From Bacteroidetes bacterium 4572_117 (lineage in GTDB: Bacteria > Bacteroidota > Bacteroidia > Bacteroidales > NBLH01), in the NCBI GenBank assembly GCA_002084525.1, contig NBLH01000004.1, positions 1 to 34,221 on the forward strand: DNA of 34,221 nt, written 5' to 3'. The position numbers and the translations under genes are program-made. Below are positions 7,841 to 17,415 of the stretch, one piece after another (position 1 is the stretch's first letter; every line of letters starts with the position of its first letter). The notes beneath the pieces are model-generated. The model ran no database searches, was not told the origin of the DNA, and worked only from the letters and a program-made list of their open reading frames with translations.

Positions 7841-8634
7841 AGTACCTAAATCTATCAGCTTTTATTATTCTTTTATCTTTAACAACATGTAATGCCCAAA
7901 ATAATGAACATCAAAACAATAATGATGGACAAGGGGAAGGGGACACGCATGTTATCGAAAATAAAAAACCAATAAAAAATAGGCCGTTTAACCCTAAAAA
8001 TTTAAAGTTACTTTCAGAATTTATTGATACATTGTTGCTTGATCGGCACGATGTTGAGATAGGGATTTTTTTAAAAGACGATTCATTAAATACAAGCAGG
8101 GAAATTGAGATCGTTTTTTCGGGTAGTTCTAGCATACGCAGGTGGAACACGCTTGAAACCGACATGGACAAAATAAGTGTGCTAAATAGGGGCTTTGGGG
8201 GCTCTACTATACCTGATGCGATTTATTTTGCAGATATTTTGTTTTTTAAACATAATCCCTCGAAAATTGTGTTTTATTCAGGCGACAACGATGTTGCCTG
8301 GTTAAAATCCAGTACTGAAAAAATTTCAAAATCATATAAATTATTATTCAAGCTTTTAAGATCAGAACTACCTGAAACAAAAATTTTTATATTATCGGTA
8401 AAACCTTCACCTGGCAGAAGGCAGTTTTGGCCACAAATGCAAGAAGTAAACCAGTTTCTAGCAACGTTTTGTCAAGAAAATAACAAGTGCGAATTTATTG
8501 ACGTTAGTAGTTGTTTACTTGATTCATCAGGAAATTTCAATAAAAAGCTATTTAATAATGATAATATTCATTTAAACGAAAAAGGATACCACCTTTGGGC
8601 AGATATTGTTTTTCAGGCTGTAAACAAAAACTGA
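7837..8634 (+). CDS. Exported SGNH/GDSL hydrolase
   Basis: This is a 265-residue secreted esterase-like protein. The N-terminus is a signal peptide (hydrophobic to about residue 16). TTC at 16-18 could be a weak lipobox with Cys18, or signal peptidase I could cut after NAQ. A low-complexity Asn/Gly stretch follows. SGNH blocks are clear: block I GSS with probable nucleophile Ser98, block II RGFGGS, block III GDND (149-152), and block V DNIHLN with Asp242 and His245. It is coupled to the mutase upstream and ends 4 bp from the convergent MBOAT gene. Substrate is unknown; an O-acetyl or other acyl ester on a cell-wall or surface sugar is the likeliest given the neighbours. Confidence 0.85.
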   Translation: MKYLNLSAFIILLSLTTCNAQNNEHQNNNDGQGEGDTHVIENKKPIKNRPFNPKNLKLLSEFIDTLLLDRHDVEIGIFLKDDSLNTSREIEIVFSGSSSIRRWNTLETDMDKISVLNRGFGGSTIPDAIYFADILFFKHNPSKIVFYSGDNDVAWLKSSTEKISKSYKLLFKLLRSELPETKIFILSVKPSPGRRQFWPQMQEVNQFLATFCQENNKCEFIDVSSCLLDSSGNFNKKLFNNDNIHLNEKGYHLWADIVFQAVNKN

Positions 8635-8638
8635 TGTT

Positions 8639-10156
8639 TTAAAACTGAAAGTAGATAAATGGCTGTAATTCAAACGTTTGGAATTGGTAAATGCCAAAAA
8701 CAACAATTATTACAATCAAAGCCATAATCCACAGGGGTAAACTTACAAATGCGTTTTTATACCAATTTTTAAACGATGAGGGAAGCCAGTGGACAATATA
8801 AGCAAATAATAAAAGGGCAAATACATTTTTGTAGGCAATAGTCATTTCAATTATTTTTGAACTGTCAAAAGCATAAACTATTTGGCTAATCATTGCATTT
8901 GCTTTGTCCATTGTTTCTGAACGGAACCAAATGCGGGTCATTGTAATAAAATTGAATGTGATAAATATGGCGTAAAACCTTACCGCCCAAGTATGATTAC
9001 CTTTAAAAGGGCTTATTTTTCGCCAATATTTATAAACAATTAACCCTATTCCGTTTAAACCGCCCCAAATTACAAATTGCCATGTATTGCCATGCCACAA
9101 ACCACCCAAAAGCATGGTTATCATCAGGTTTAAATTTGTCCTGAACTCACCGTGTTTATTACCGCCCAGTGGTATGTATAAATAATCTTTTAGCCAAGTT
9201 GAAAGCGAAATATGCCACCGTTTCCAAAACTCGCCCACATGCAATGCTTTGTACGGCGAATTAAAATTAACAGGTAACCGAAAACCCATAAGCAAAGCCA
9301 CACCGATAGCTATATCAGTATAGCCCGAAAAATCGGCATAAACCTGCATTGAATATGCATATAAACCCATTAGGTTTTCAAAACCGGAATAAGCTAACGG
9401 GTTGGAAAAAACCCGGTCAATAAAGTTTACGGCTATATAATCAGAGATAAACAGCTTTTTCAGCAACCCATTCAATATCAAAAATATAGCTGCGCCAAAT
9501 TCTTTTTTACTAAGTACATATTCCTTATATAACTGAGGTACGAATTCAGATGCACGTACAATTGGCCCTGCAACCAATTGGGGAAAAAATGATACATAAA
9601 AACCATAATCGAGAATGTTTGTTACAGGTTTAATTTTTTTTCGGTAAACATCGAGTATGTAACTGATAGTTTGGAAAGTAAAAAAAGAAATTCCTACAGG
9701 TAATATTATCTTGTCAATATCAAAACCGCCACCTGAAAACTGGTTTGCCCATAAATTAAAGTAATTAACAACTTTAAAATCACTTCCAAAAACATAGTTT
9801 ACCGAATTGATAAACATATAGGAATATTTAAAATACGAAAGCACAAATAAATTTAAAAACACACTCAATGCAACCAATAACTTCCTGTTTCGCTTGTTAT
9901 CAGACTTATAAATACCTTTTCCTATAAAAAAATCAGATATTGTTGAAAAAACCAGCAATAAAAAATAAATTCCACTTGTTTTATAATAAAAAAATAAACT
10001 AAGGAAAAAAAGATAGCCGTTTCGGGGTGTTTTTTTCTTATAAATAATTGAATAACCGGCCATTACCACTGCAAAAAATGCCCAAAAATAAAAACGGGTA
10101 AAAATCAATGGCGATTTTGGGTTAAATTTTAATATTTCAATTATTGTATCAAACAC
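8639..10156 (-). CDS. MBOAT-family membrane O-acyltransferase (AlgI/PatA-like)
   Basis: This is a 505-residue polytopic membrane protein that moves acyl groups, normally acetyl, across the membrane onto an extracytoplasmic sugar. The MBOAT signatures are present: FWKRWHISLSTWLKDYLYIPLGG with His315, and GGLWHGNTW with the near-invariant His355. About ten to twelve hydrophobic segments cover the chain. Length and motifs place it with AlgI (alginate), PatA (peptidoglycan) and DltB-type proteins. It is last in a minus-strand group whose two preceding genes encode SGNH proteins, the usual partners that complete the transfer outside the membrane. The acceptor is not shown by sequence. Confidence 0.92.
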   Translation of the reverse strand: MFDTIIEILKFNPKSPLIFTRFYFWAFFAVVMAGYSIIYKKKTPRNGYLFFLSLFFYYKTSGIYFLLLVFSTISDFFIGKGIYKSDNKRNRKLLVALSVFLNLFVLSYFKYSYMFINSVNYVFGSDFKVVNYFNLWANQFSGGGFDIDKIILPVGISFFTFQTISYILDVYRKKIKPVTNILDYGFYVSFFPQLVAGPIVRASEFVPQLYKEYVLSKKEFGAAIFLILNGLLKKLFISDYIAVNFIDRVFSNPLAYSGFENLMGLYAYSMQVYADFSGYTDIAIGVALLMGFRLPVNFNSPYKALHVGEFWKRWHISLSTWLKDYLYIPLGGNKHGEFRTNLNLMITMLLGGLWHGNTWQFVIWGGLNGIGLIVYKYWRKISPFKGNHTWAVRFYAIFITFNFITMTRIWFRSETMDKANAMISQIVYAFDSSKIIEMTIAYKNVFALLLFAYIVHWLPSSFKNWYKNAFVSLPLWIMALIVIIVVFGIYQFQTFELQPFIYFQF

Positions 10157-10196
10157 TTTTTATTTTAAATTAAATGATTTAAGTTTATGATTGTAC

Positions 10197-11462
10197 CTAA
10201 AACTTTGATTTAGCTGACATGTGATTATCGTATCCTTTAATAAATGCATTAAAAAACAAATCGCCTTTTAGTAAATATCCTTGCACATTAAAATGTATCA
10301 AATCTTTAACCATAAGGTTTTCCTGTTTCCAAAGCGACGATGAATTTAAGCCCCCCATAATCTTATAAAAATCCCAAACCCCGCAATTATTCTTTTTTGC
10401 CACTTCATAAATTACATTTTCAGCTAATTGCGTATTTACGTTCGGGTATCGCCTAAACAAATAACTATCGTTTGCAACAGTATTTAAAATTGCAGATTTT
10501 GGTGCTGCCGATTTTATTTTATTTATTAACAACTGGTAATTGTTCCGATAAAACTCAGGATTGAACTTTGTTGTATAAGCGTCATTGGTGCCAAGTGATA
10601 TTACAACTAAATCAGGATTAAGTGCAGCAAGCTGTTTTTCAAACAGTTGGCATCTTAAAAATGAAGGGAAACTTGCACCATTTACACCTATTGAATGATA
10701 AACTATTCCCGGGTCATCATTTTCAAGGCTTATACCATACAAAACGAATCTGCTTTGCAAAGGGCTATTTTTTAAAAATCCCATCTTGAATTTTCGGTAA
10801 TCTTTTTCCAGATAATACAGTGAAAAACCCAAAGAATCATTTTTTTCAACTTTTTCAACCTCTAAGCCGGGAAAACTAAGCTGAAATGACGAGGAATCGT
10901 TTTCATGAAATACCCTGATTTTATTAAAATAATATTCAACCAAGCTATCTGATTTCAATTTTATAGTTATACTTGCCGATTGATTATAACTGGTAACCGA
11001 ATAACCTAATAAACCAAGCAGGCAATTTTTTTTTCGCCCCACATTTCTGCATGAAACCCAATCGCCGGAATAATGTACCGAATAGCTCCTTGGGTTGTTT
11101 GTTTTTGAAATCCTATACGGAAAAACAGAGCCCCGCCCACCGTTTAAACCAGGATAAAAAGTTTGCAAACGTTCACGCATCCTCCCGGAATACACATCTG
11201 CCTGAATATGCGAACCTCCAATGTGGACAATTGAAATTTTTCCATCGCCGTTTAAAATAATGGTATCTAACTTATTGTAAAGACGGGTAAAACTTGAACT
11301 GTCACCAGGAAAGATTATTTTATTCTCTTCGTATTGAATAAAATTATAATAGTCTACATTGAGGGGATATTCTTCCTGGGCTATAATTTTAAACGAAAAA
11401 CCAGAAATCAAAAACAAGCTTAATGTAATGTATGTATGCAAATTAATTCTCTTTATAACCAT
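10197..11462 (-). CDS. Exported SGNH hydrolase/acyltransferase, GGSH-type block I
   Basis: This 421-residue protein has an N-terminal signal (hydrophobic from about 11 to 28, possible cut after IAQ). The SGNH catalytic set is visible: block I IVHIGGSHIQAD with Ser84, block III SLGTND near the middle, and block V KDLIHFN with Asp387 and His390. Block I has GGS rather than GDS, which is uncommon but keeps the serine. Its start overlaps the upstream SGNH gene by 20 bp, and the MBOAT gene starts 40 bp downstream, so the three are almost certainly one transcript. By analogy with PatB and AlgJ/AlgX it may accept acetyl groups from the MBOAT protein and pass them to a glycan. Esterase action is the alternative. 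Confidence 0.85.
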   Translation of the reverse strand: MVIKRINLHTYITLSLFLISGFSFKIIAQEEYPLNVDYYNFIQYEENKIIFPGDSSSFTRLYNKLDTIILNGDGKISIVHIGGSHIQADVYSGRMRERLQTFYPGLNGGRGSVFPYRISKTNNPRSYSVHYSGDWVSCRNVGRKKNCLLGLLGYSVTSYNQSASITIKLKSDSLVEYYFNKIRVFHENDSSSFQLSFPGLEVEKVEKNDSLGFSLYYLEKDYRKFKMGFLKNSPLQSRFVLYGISLENDDPGIVYHSIGVNGASFPSFLRCQLFEKQLAALNPDLVVISLGTNDAYTTKFNPEFYRNNYQLLINKIKSAAPKSAILNTVANDSYLFRRYPNVNTQLAENVIYEVAKKNNCGVWDFYKIMGGLNSSSLWKQENLMVKDLIHFNVQGYLLKGDLFFNAFIKGYDNHMSAKSKF

Positions 11463-13005
11463 ATTGTACTTTTTCCTTATCTCTTTTTTGTAGCTTGTTT
11501 TGTTTTTTGATATAATTATTATATTCCAACATTAAAGCACTATAAAACATCTGGGCTATTACCCTTGCACCCCTTGGGTTAAAATGTATAAAATCTTTTT
11601 CGGCTAAAGCTGGTTCGGCAAACACCCAACTTGGCATTGAATTTTCGCCGCCCATTGCTTCATACATATCCCAAAAAGCACAATCGGCCCTAAAGCTGGC
11701 CTTTTTGAGTGCATCCCTAATTAAGGTAATATTCGGGTAACTTACATATGTGTCTTTTTCCTTTCGCGACATATCGGCCAAACCAATAACAACAATCGAT
11801 ACACCTGGTATAAGCCTTTTTAAAGTTGCTAACTGGTTGTAAAAGCCTCTTTCGTAATACCCATAATCATCTAACACATAAGGAGTTAAATTACCACCAA
11901 ACTGCAACATTATCAACTTTACATTTAGTTTTCGGTAAATTGAGGCCAACAAAACATTACTTGAATTTGTGAAAATCAAACCGCTTGAACCTCGTAAGGC
12001 AATATTGTCAACTGCTACACCTTTATACCCATCTAATGCCATTGCATAAATATCAGGACTATCTTCACCCTTAAATTCCAAACGTAAATATGCAGGTGTA
12101 TTTGTAAATTGCCATTTTTTTTGTTGCATTTTTTCAGATGGGATAAGTATATTTTCGCTTAACAGTTCTTCACCTGCAAACATTTTTAAACTAAATGGCT
12201 TTTTATTGTAGCCATAAAATAACCTGGCTTGGATATATTTTTTTACGCTCTTAACAGCATATGGCGAGTGTTTTATTGTTAACGAAGCTGTATATTCTTT
12301 TTTGTTTGTTGTAGTAGTATCAGCTAGTAAAACACTATCGGCCTGATCCAAGGTTTTGGGTAATGGCGTAAAACGGCTAAAGCTAGCTAAAATACCATAG
12401 CGGCTGTGTTTCACCATAGTATCGCGTCGTGTAAAACCCACATAACGTTTCCATTCACCAGATGATTCGCTGACTACAGGCGACAAAAACCCATAAGGTT
12501 GGATAGCAGGTATCAGCCCAGGTCCTTGCCCACCAAATTGTGCCTGAAGCTTATGCCTGATGTACGATGTTATCCTGTCAGATTCAATTTGTGAATCGCC
12601 ATAATGCAATATCCTAATAAGTTTATTCGAGGCACGAAGGTTTGCCAGTTCATTAAAAAAGGGATATAAAACAGATTTATCATTAGCTGGGAATTCTAGT
12701 TTCCTGCTAACTTGTCCGGGTTTTATATCCAAGGTCTGATAATATATCAGGCTTGAGTCTTTCAAATATGCCTTTGTCCTGGTATCTACTACCGTTTGGA
12801 TAGTATCAGGCACTTGATTTTCCGATATAATTTTGTCAATATCAACATATTTATCCTGTTTGGATTCCAGGACATCTTCAACAGAAGGAAAATATAATGC
12901 CCAATCTTCTGTAATTTCCAAACCACCCTTTGGTATTACCAAAGAAATTATCAGCATCCCACCAAAAACTAACAGCATAAATATCAAGATATTATAAGGC
13001 TTCAT
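11443..13005 (-). CDS. Membrane-anchored SGNH hydrolase/acyltransferase
   Basis: This is a 520-residue protein with an N-terminal membrane anchor or signal (about 5-24) and an extracytoplasmic SGNH domain. Block I is ILHYGDSQIESDR with nucleophile Ser138; a GGN block III follows LIMLQF; block V is KDFIHFNPRG with Asp471 and His474. A long insert between blocks I and III (about 170-330) looks beta-rich and could be a carbohydrate-binding or jelly-roll module, as in other two-domain SGNH acetyltransferases. It overlaps the following SGNH gene by 20 bp and starts 58 bp after the lytic transglycosylase. The paired SGNH proteins probably have distinct steps, transfer and removal, or two acceptors. 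Confidence 0.82.
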   Translation of the reverse strand: MKPYNILIFMLLVFGGMLIISLVIPKGGLEITEDWALYFPSVEDVLESKQDKYVDIDKIISENQVPDTIQTVVDTRTKAYLKDSSLIYYQTLDIKPGQVSRKLEFPANDKSVLYPFFNELANLRASNKLIRILHYGDSQIESDRITSYIRHKLQAQFGGQGPGLIPAIQPYGFLSPVVSESSGEWKRYVGFTRRDTMVKHSRYGILASFSRFTPLPKTLDQADSVLLADTTTTNKKEYTASLTIKHSPYAVKSVKKYIQARLFYGYNKKPFSLKMFAGEELLSENILIPSEKMQQKKWQFTNTPAYLRLEFKGEDSPDIYAMALDGYKGVAVDNIALRGSSGLIFTNSSNVLLASIYRKLNVKLIMLQFGGNLTPYVLDDYGYYERGFYNQLATLKRLIPGVSIVVIGLADMSRKEKDTYVSYPNITLIRDALKKASFRADCAFWDMYEAMGGENSMPSWVFAEPALAEKDFIHFNPRGARVIAQMFYSALMLEYNNYIKKQNKLQKRDKEKVQYGYKEN

Positions 13006-13062
13006 TGTAGTAATTTAGTTTCCAACATCCTGAATTGTTGCAAACAGTGTTATCGTTTTTGA

Positions 13063-14688
13063 TTAACTCTTCCTTTTTATTTTTATAACCTGCCCTGCTT
13101 TAAGTGTCCTAACTTCGCGTTCAGTAAAATTATTCAATTTCATAATATCGAGGTTGGATATGCCAGGGAATTTTTTTGCAACTGTCCATAAATTCTCTCC
13201 TGGTTTTATTTTATAATACTCAAATTTTTTGTCAAATTTAAAATCAGTATTAGCACCTTTTGTTTTGGTATTTTTATAGGCAACAACATTTTTCTGGCTA
13301 AGGTTCATCGCATTAACCTTTTTGTATTTGTATACTTGTTTGTTTGGCACATATACTTCTAAACTTTGGCCAACCCTAATCATATTCCTTCTGCCTATTT
13401 TATTCCAGTATTTTAAATCAGCAACTTTTACATTGTACCAATCGGCAATAAAACCAATATTATCGCCAGGTTTGACAGTGTATTTTAGCTTGGTTTTGTT
13501 TTTAGTTGATGGTGGTTTATAATTGTATTTATACGATGATGCAGAATAGTAGTTGTTTTTTGAGTATTTTTTTGGTGTGATAACCACCCTTTTTGGATTA
13601 AAAAATATTGAATCTTTATACGCATAAATTGAGTCTTGCATATCTAAAAAAGCCATGGAATATTCAAAAGGCAACCTCAGGGAGTATGGATCAACAGTAA
13701 CAGGTATAATATCCTTTTTATACTGGGGGTTTAAATCACGCACTTGTTCAATCGGGATTTTTAATACCTCGGCAACTTGCCTTAAATGAAGTTTTTTAGT
13801 TACCATAATGGTATCGGTCATAACCGGCATTTTAATATCTATTGGTTGGATATTGTGCTTGTCGTAATAATTCATCATATATGCTGCACCAATAAAAGCG
13901 GGTACATATCCCCTGGTTTCCCGTGGCAAATACGGATAAATATCCCAGTAATCGCGCTTTCCTTTAGCCCTTCTTATAGCTTTATTTACATTGCCCGGGC
14001 CACAATTATACGCTGCAATAACCAATGTCCAATCTTTATACATATCATATAAATGCGATAAAAACTGTGCCGCAGCATATGACGATTTCAAAGGGTCGCG
14101 CCTATCGTCAACAAATGAGTTTATTTCAAGACGAAACATCCTTCCAGTACCGTACATAAATTGCCACAGGCCTGTAGCACCTGCCCTTGAAACGGCCCTT
14201 GGGTTCAAGGCAGATTCAATAATAGGTAGGTATTTTAATTCTAAGGGTAAATCATATTTATCAAGGATCTCTTCGAACATTGGAAAATAATAATCAGTTA
14301 AACCAATTAATACCGGAGCCGACCGTCTTCGTGTATAAAGTTCAATATATTTTCTAATGCGCTGATTATAAGGCAATTCTATTAAAGATGGGATTGCATT
14401 CAAACGTGCAATAAGTACTGAATCAGAAATCCCTTTTATATTTACTTCCTTGTCGGGCAATGTCAAGACTTTAACATCGCTACTTTTTATTGAATTTTTT
14501 ACATACCATAAATTTAGCAAACTATCTAAATCGTTTTCAATTTGTTTACTTTCGTTTTTATTAACAACAATTGTATCTGTTGGATGTGTTGATGCCATAC
14601 TACCGTAGGCAGTAAAAAATAAAAATGTTGCGATAAATAATACCCTCTTCATATTCATAATAAACCTTATTAATTCTTTTTTTGACAA
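13063..14688 (-). CDS. LysM-containing lytic murein transglycosylase (MltD-like)
   Basis: This envelope enzyme cleaves peptidoglycan glycan strands to 1,6-anhydro-MurNAc ends. The 541-residue chain has a signal peptide, an SLT domain and wall-binding repeats. The catalytic glutamate is Glu158 in LPIIESALNP, followed by GATGLWQFM and AAYNCGPGNV. A LysM-like segment lies at about 299-340, and clear LysM domains at about 401-447 (YTVKPGDN) and 491-538 (YKIKPGEN). The Met at residue 13 (14650-14652), directly before KRVLFIA, gives a better signal peptide than the first Met, so translation may start there. One base separates this frame from the DUF5683 stop. The position in the parAB-DUF5683 group suggests a role at division or during wall growth. 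Confidence 0.92.
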   Translation of the reverse strand: MSKKELIRFIMNMKRVLFIATFLFFTAYGSMASTHPTDTIVVNKNESKQIENDLDSLLNLWYVKNSIKSSDVKVLTLPDKEVNIKGISDSVLIARLNAIPSLIELPYNQRIRKYIELYTRRRSAPVLIGLTDYYFPMFEEILDKYDLPLELKYLPIIESALNPRAVSRAGATGLWQFMYGTGRMFRLEINSFVDDRRDPLKSSYAAAQFLSHLYDMYKDWTLVIAAYNCGPGNVNKAIRRAKGKRDYWDIYPYLPRETRGYVPAFIGAAYMMNYYDKHNIQPIDIKMPVMTDTIMVTKKLHLRQVAEVLKIPIEQVRDLNPQYKKDIIPVTVDPYSLRLPFEYSMAFLDMQDSIYAYKDSIFFNPKRVVITPKKYSKNNYYSASSYKYNYKPPSTKNKTKLKYTVKPGDNIGFIADWYNVKVADLKYWNKIGRRNMIRVGQSLEVYVPNKQVYKYKKVNAMNLSQKNVVAYKNTKTKGANTDFKFDKKFEYYKIKPGENLWTVAKKFPGISNLDIMKLNNFTEREVRTLKAGQVIKIKRKS

Positions 14689-14689
14689 A

Positions 14690-15373
14690 TTACTTATTTA
14701 AACTTATAACAAATTTAAGCCCAAATACGTTTCTATTAACAGCTGCTACATTACCTATATCAGGCCTGACAGACATAGCCAAATCATCACTTATATCAAA
14801 ATCCATAAAACTTGCATCAACAGTTGCATCAATTATATTTAAAAAATATATCAATACCCCTATATAAATGGTCAAGTCCCTGTTCCGCCTCGAGGAATCT
14901 TTGTAGCTTTTAAGCCTTTTTGAATCAGCATTTGGTGCCCATACAGGTGGTTTGCCGCCTGCCTCTAAAATTGCATACGCATTTTTAAATCTTTCGTATT
15001 GGAAATTATTATCGTCGATAATATAATATGTGCCTATAAATAATGTGTAAATAATAGGGATTTTCCAATGTTTTTTATTGTAAGCCTGCCCTAAACCGGG
15101 TAATATTGCAGAATACCACCAAGCCCTTTGAGGATTTCGTGTGGTTTTTTCAAATTTTTCCTCAAATTCTAATTCAGTAATGCTATCAACAGGTGCTAAT
15201 TGCATAGAGTATTCTTCCTCTACATTTGTTTTCAAATGTTGCCTAGCACTTTCGACCTTAATTGTGTCTGTTTTAATTTTTTCATATATTTGGCCTAATA
15301 AACCAATATGAAAAAATGATATTACATAAAGTACTGTTAACCACCGCCACAAAATCTTTTTCTTAAACATCAA
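14690..15373 (-). CDS. DUF5683 membrane protein
   Basis: This 227-residue protein has a signal or membrane segment at about 9-27, a charged linker, then a domain with the hallmark SAILPGLGQAYN motif (88-99). Two or more hydrophobic helices follow (about 105-118 and 165-185). This matches DUF5683, a Bacteroidota family of unknown function commonly encoded next to parB and a lytic transglycosylase, as here. The motif and helices suggest a small inner-membrane protein. No catalytic residues are recognisable. The stop lies one base before the transglycosylase frame, indicating cotranscription. Confidence 0.85.
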   Translation of the reverse strand: MMFKKKILWRWLTVLYVISFFHIGLLGQIYEKIKTDTIKVESARQHLKTNVEEEYSMQLAPVDSITELEFEEKFEKTTRNPQRAWWYSAILPGLGQAYNKKHWKIPIIYTLFIGTYYIIDDNNFQYERFKNAYAILEAGGKPPVWAPNADSKRLKSYKDSSRRNRDLTIYIGVLIYFLNIIDATVDASFMDFDISDDLAMSVRPDIGNVAAVNRNVFGLKFVISLNK

Positions 15374-15461
15374 TATCTATATATTTGCTTTTTTCATAAA
15401 CCCAAATACGATATAAGCATCTAGCATTCAGGCATTTCACTTAACAAATAAACAATTTTTA

Positions 15462-16355
15462 TTAGTCAATTTTTTTATTAAAAATTCCAGAAATCCTATT
15501 AAACTCATCTTCGGAATTAAAAGAGATAGTTATGTTTCCTTTTCCATTTTCATTCTTTTTTAAATCTACTTTTGTATCGAGCCATTTATTTAACGAATTA
15601 CGAAAGCTAATATATTGTTTAGGTAACACTATTTTTTCAATTTTTTTATCGTCTTTCCTTACTGGATAATTAATTTCACGAACAATTGTTTCTGCATTAC
15701 GTACAGACAAGCCCTCATTAATAATCCTGTAAAAAACTTTTATTTGGGTATCAGGGTTATCAACATTCATGATAGCTTTTGCATGCCCTAAAGATACTTT
15801 TTTGTCGCGCACACCAACCTGTATGTCAGCCGGCAGCTTCAACAATCTCAAATAATTGGCTATTGTCGCTCTTTTTATGCCTATCCTGTCACTTAGCTTT
15901 TCCTGTGTTAAATTGCATTCATCCATTAGCCTTTGGTAAGTAACGGCAACTTCAACAGAATTAAGATCTTCTCTTTGAATATTTTCAACCAAAGCCATTT
16001 CTAACAATCCCTGATCATCGGCATCGCGAATAAATGCAATAATTGTTGTTAAACCTGCAATTTTCGAGGCCCTGTATCTTCTTTCACCAGAAATTAACTG
16101 AAAGTTACCATCATTTAATTTTTTTACGGTAATTGGTTGAATAACCCCCAATTGTTTTATTGAATCTGCAAGTTCGTTTAATGCCTCTGTATTAAATTCT
16201 TTTCGTGGTTGAAATGGGTTAGTACCTATTTTAGCAATTTCAATTTCAGCTATTGAACTTGTAGAAACAGCTTCTTTTACTGTTTTTTTTTCATATTTCG
16301 AATCATCTATCAGTGCACCTAAGCCCCTACCTAATGCTCTTTTTTTAGCTACCAT
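15462..16355 (-). CDS. parB: Chromosome-partitioning protein ParB
   Basis: ParB loads at parS sites near the origin, uses CTP to slide along DNA, and recruits ParA and SMC to segregate chromosomes. The 297-residue sequence begins with the conserved KKRALGRGLGALI. The nucleotide-binding motifs are NPFQPRK (46-52) and GERRYR (90-95), and a helix-turn-helix with LTQEKLSDRIGIKRATIANY starts at about residue 149. A short dimerisation domain ends the protein. Its partner parA is upstream with 193 bp between them, and DUF5683 follows 88 bp downstream. This arrangement is standard for the chromosomal locus in Bacteroidota. Confidence 0.96.
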   Translation of the reverse strand: MVAKKRALGRGLGALIDDSKYEKKTVKEAVSTSSIAEIEIAKIGTNPFQPRKEFNTEALNELADSIKQLGVIQPITVKKLNDGNFQLISGERRYRASKIAGLTTIIAFIRDADDQGLLEMALVENIQREDLNSVEVAVTYQRLMDECNLTQEKLSDRIGIKRATIANYLRLLKLPADIQVGVRDKKVSLGHAKAIMNVDNPDTQIKVFYRIINEGLSVRNAETIVREINYPVRKDDKKIEKIVLPKQYISFRNSLNKWLDTKVDLKKNENGKGNITISFNSEDEFNRISGIFNKKID

Positions 16356-16548
16356 ATTTTTCTATGTTTTTTATATTGATGGCACTCACAAAAACCTGTT
16401 AAAATTTAAAATAAAATCTATACCATTTAAGATATTACAAACTGCCTCTTGCTACTGCAACCATCTACCTATCAAGATATTATAAAGGACTACGAATTAT
16501 TGTCTTATCAATTCCAAATTTAATAATTAGCAAATCTTAATCACAGTT

Positions 16549-17340
16549 TCATGCTTCTTTCATTTCCTCTTCTTCTGGCTCGTTATTTTGCAGCATTTCA
16601 CGTGCCAAATTCAGGTAACTTAATGCACCTTTTGAGTTTGCATCGTATAAAACCACTGGTTTTCCATAACTTGGCGCCTCACTTAATTTTATGTTTCTCT
16701 GTATAATTGTTTCAAAAACCATGTCATCAAAATGTGTCCTCACTTCTTCAACTACCTGGTTCGATAATCTTAAGCGGGCATCGTACATTGTAAGTAAAAA
16801 ACCTTCAATTTCAAGCTCAGGGTTTAACCTGTTTTGAATCATTTTTATGGTATTAAGTAATTTACCTAAACCTTCAAGTGCAAAGTATTCGCACTGGACT
16901 GGAATAATTAATGAATCGGCAGCAGTTAATGCATTTAAGGTAAGAAGCCCTAAGGACGGTGAACAATCAATTAAAACATAATCGTAATCGTCTCTTATCT
17001 TTTCAATGACTTTCTTCAAAATCATTTCTCTATCAGGAATGTTAAGCATCTCAATTTCAGCACCAACTAAGTCAATATGCGATGGAATTAAATCCATACC
17101 TTTTGTTTCGCTGCTTAAAACCACTTCATGGGGGTCAGTACCGTCTATTAAACATTCATAAATGCTGTTTTCAATTTTTCGTAAATCAAAACCAATTCCT
17201 GAAGTAGAATTTGCTTGCGGGTCAGCATCAATCAACAATATTTTCTGTCCTAACACTGCCAAACTGGCGGCAAGATTAATTGCGGTTGTTGTTTTGCCAA
17301 CTCCGCCTTTTTGGTTTGCCAAGGCTATAACTTTCGACAT
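16549..17340 (-). CDS. parA: Chromosome-partitioning ATPase ParA (Soj)
   Basis: ParA is a Walker-type ATPase that binds nucleoid DNA as an ATP dimer and forms the gradient that pulls ParB-parS complexes. The 263-residue protein opens with the deviant Walker A motif KGGVGKTT (signature Lys11, catalytic Lys16), followed by LLIDADPQANST (Walker A') and DYVLIDCSPSLGLL (Walker B). Size and the absence of an N-terminal helix-turn-helix mark it as a chromosomal Soj type, not a plasmid type Ia ParA. A short acidic tail (EPEEEEMKEA) ends the chain. It is the first gene of the minus-strand group and has its own promoter-like sequence. Confidence 0.96.
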   Translation of the reverse strand: MSKVIALANQKGGVGKTTTAINLAASLAVLGQKILLIDADPQANSTSGIGFDLRKIENSIYECLIDGTDPHEVVLSSETKGMDLIPSHIDLVGAEIEMLNIPDREMILKKVIEKIRDDYDYVLIDCSPSLGLLTLNALTAADSLIIPVQCEYFALEGLGKLLNTIKMIQNRLNPELEIEGFLLTMYDARLRLSNQVVEEVRTHFDDMVFETIIQRNIKLSEAPSYGKPVVLYDANSKGALSYLNLAREMLQNNEPEEEEMKEA

Positions 17341-17415
17341 AAGAATTTTTGTTAATGGTTTTTAATTGTTTCAATTAAAAACTAATATTAATAAAACAAT
17401 GATTTTTAAAAGCCA

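Noticed and set aside
16594-16609. parS-like site around CACGTG inside parA
   Set aside because: Only 11 of 16 positions match the canonical parS palindrome and the right half is poor (CCAAA instead of AAACA). It sits in ordinary coding sequence, so I did not annotate it.
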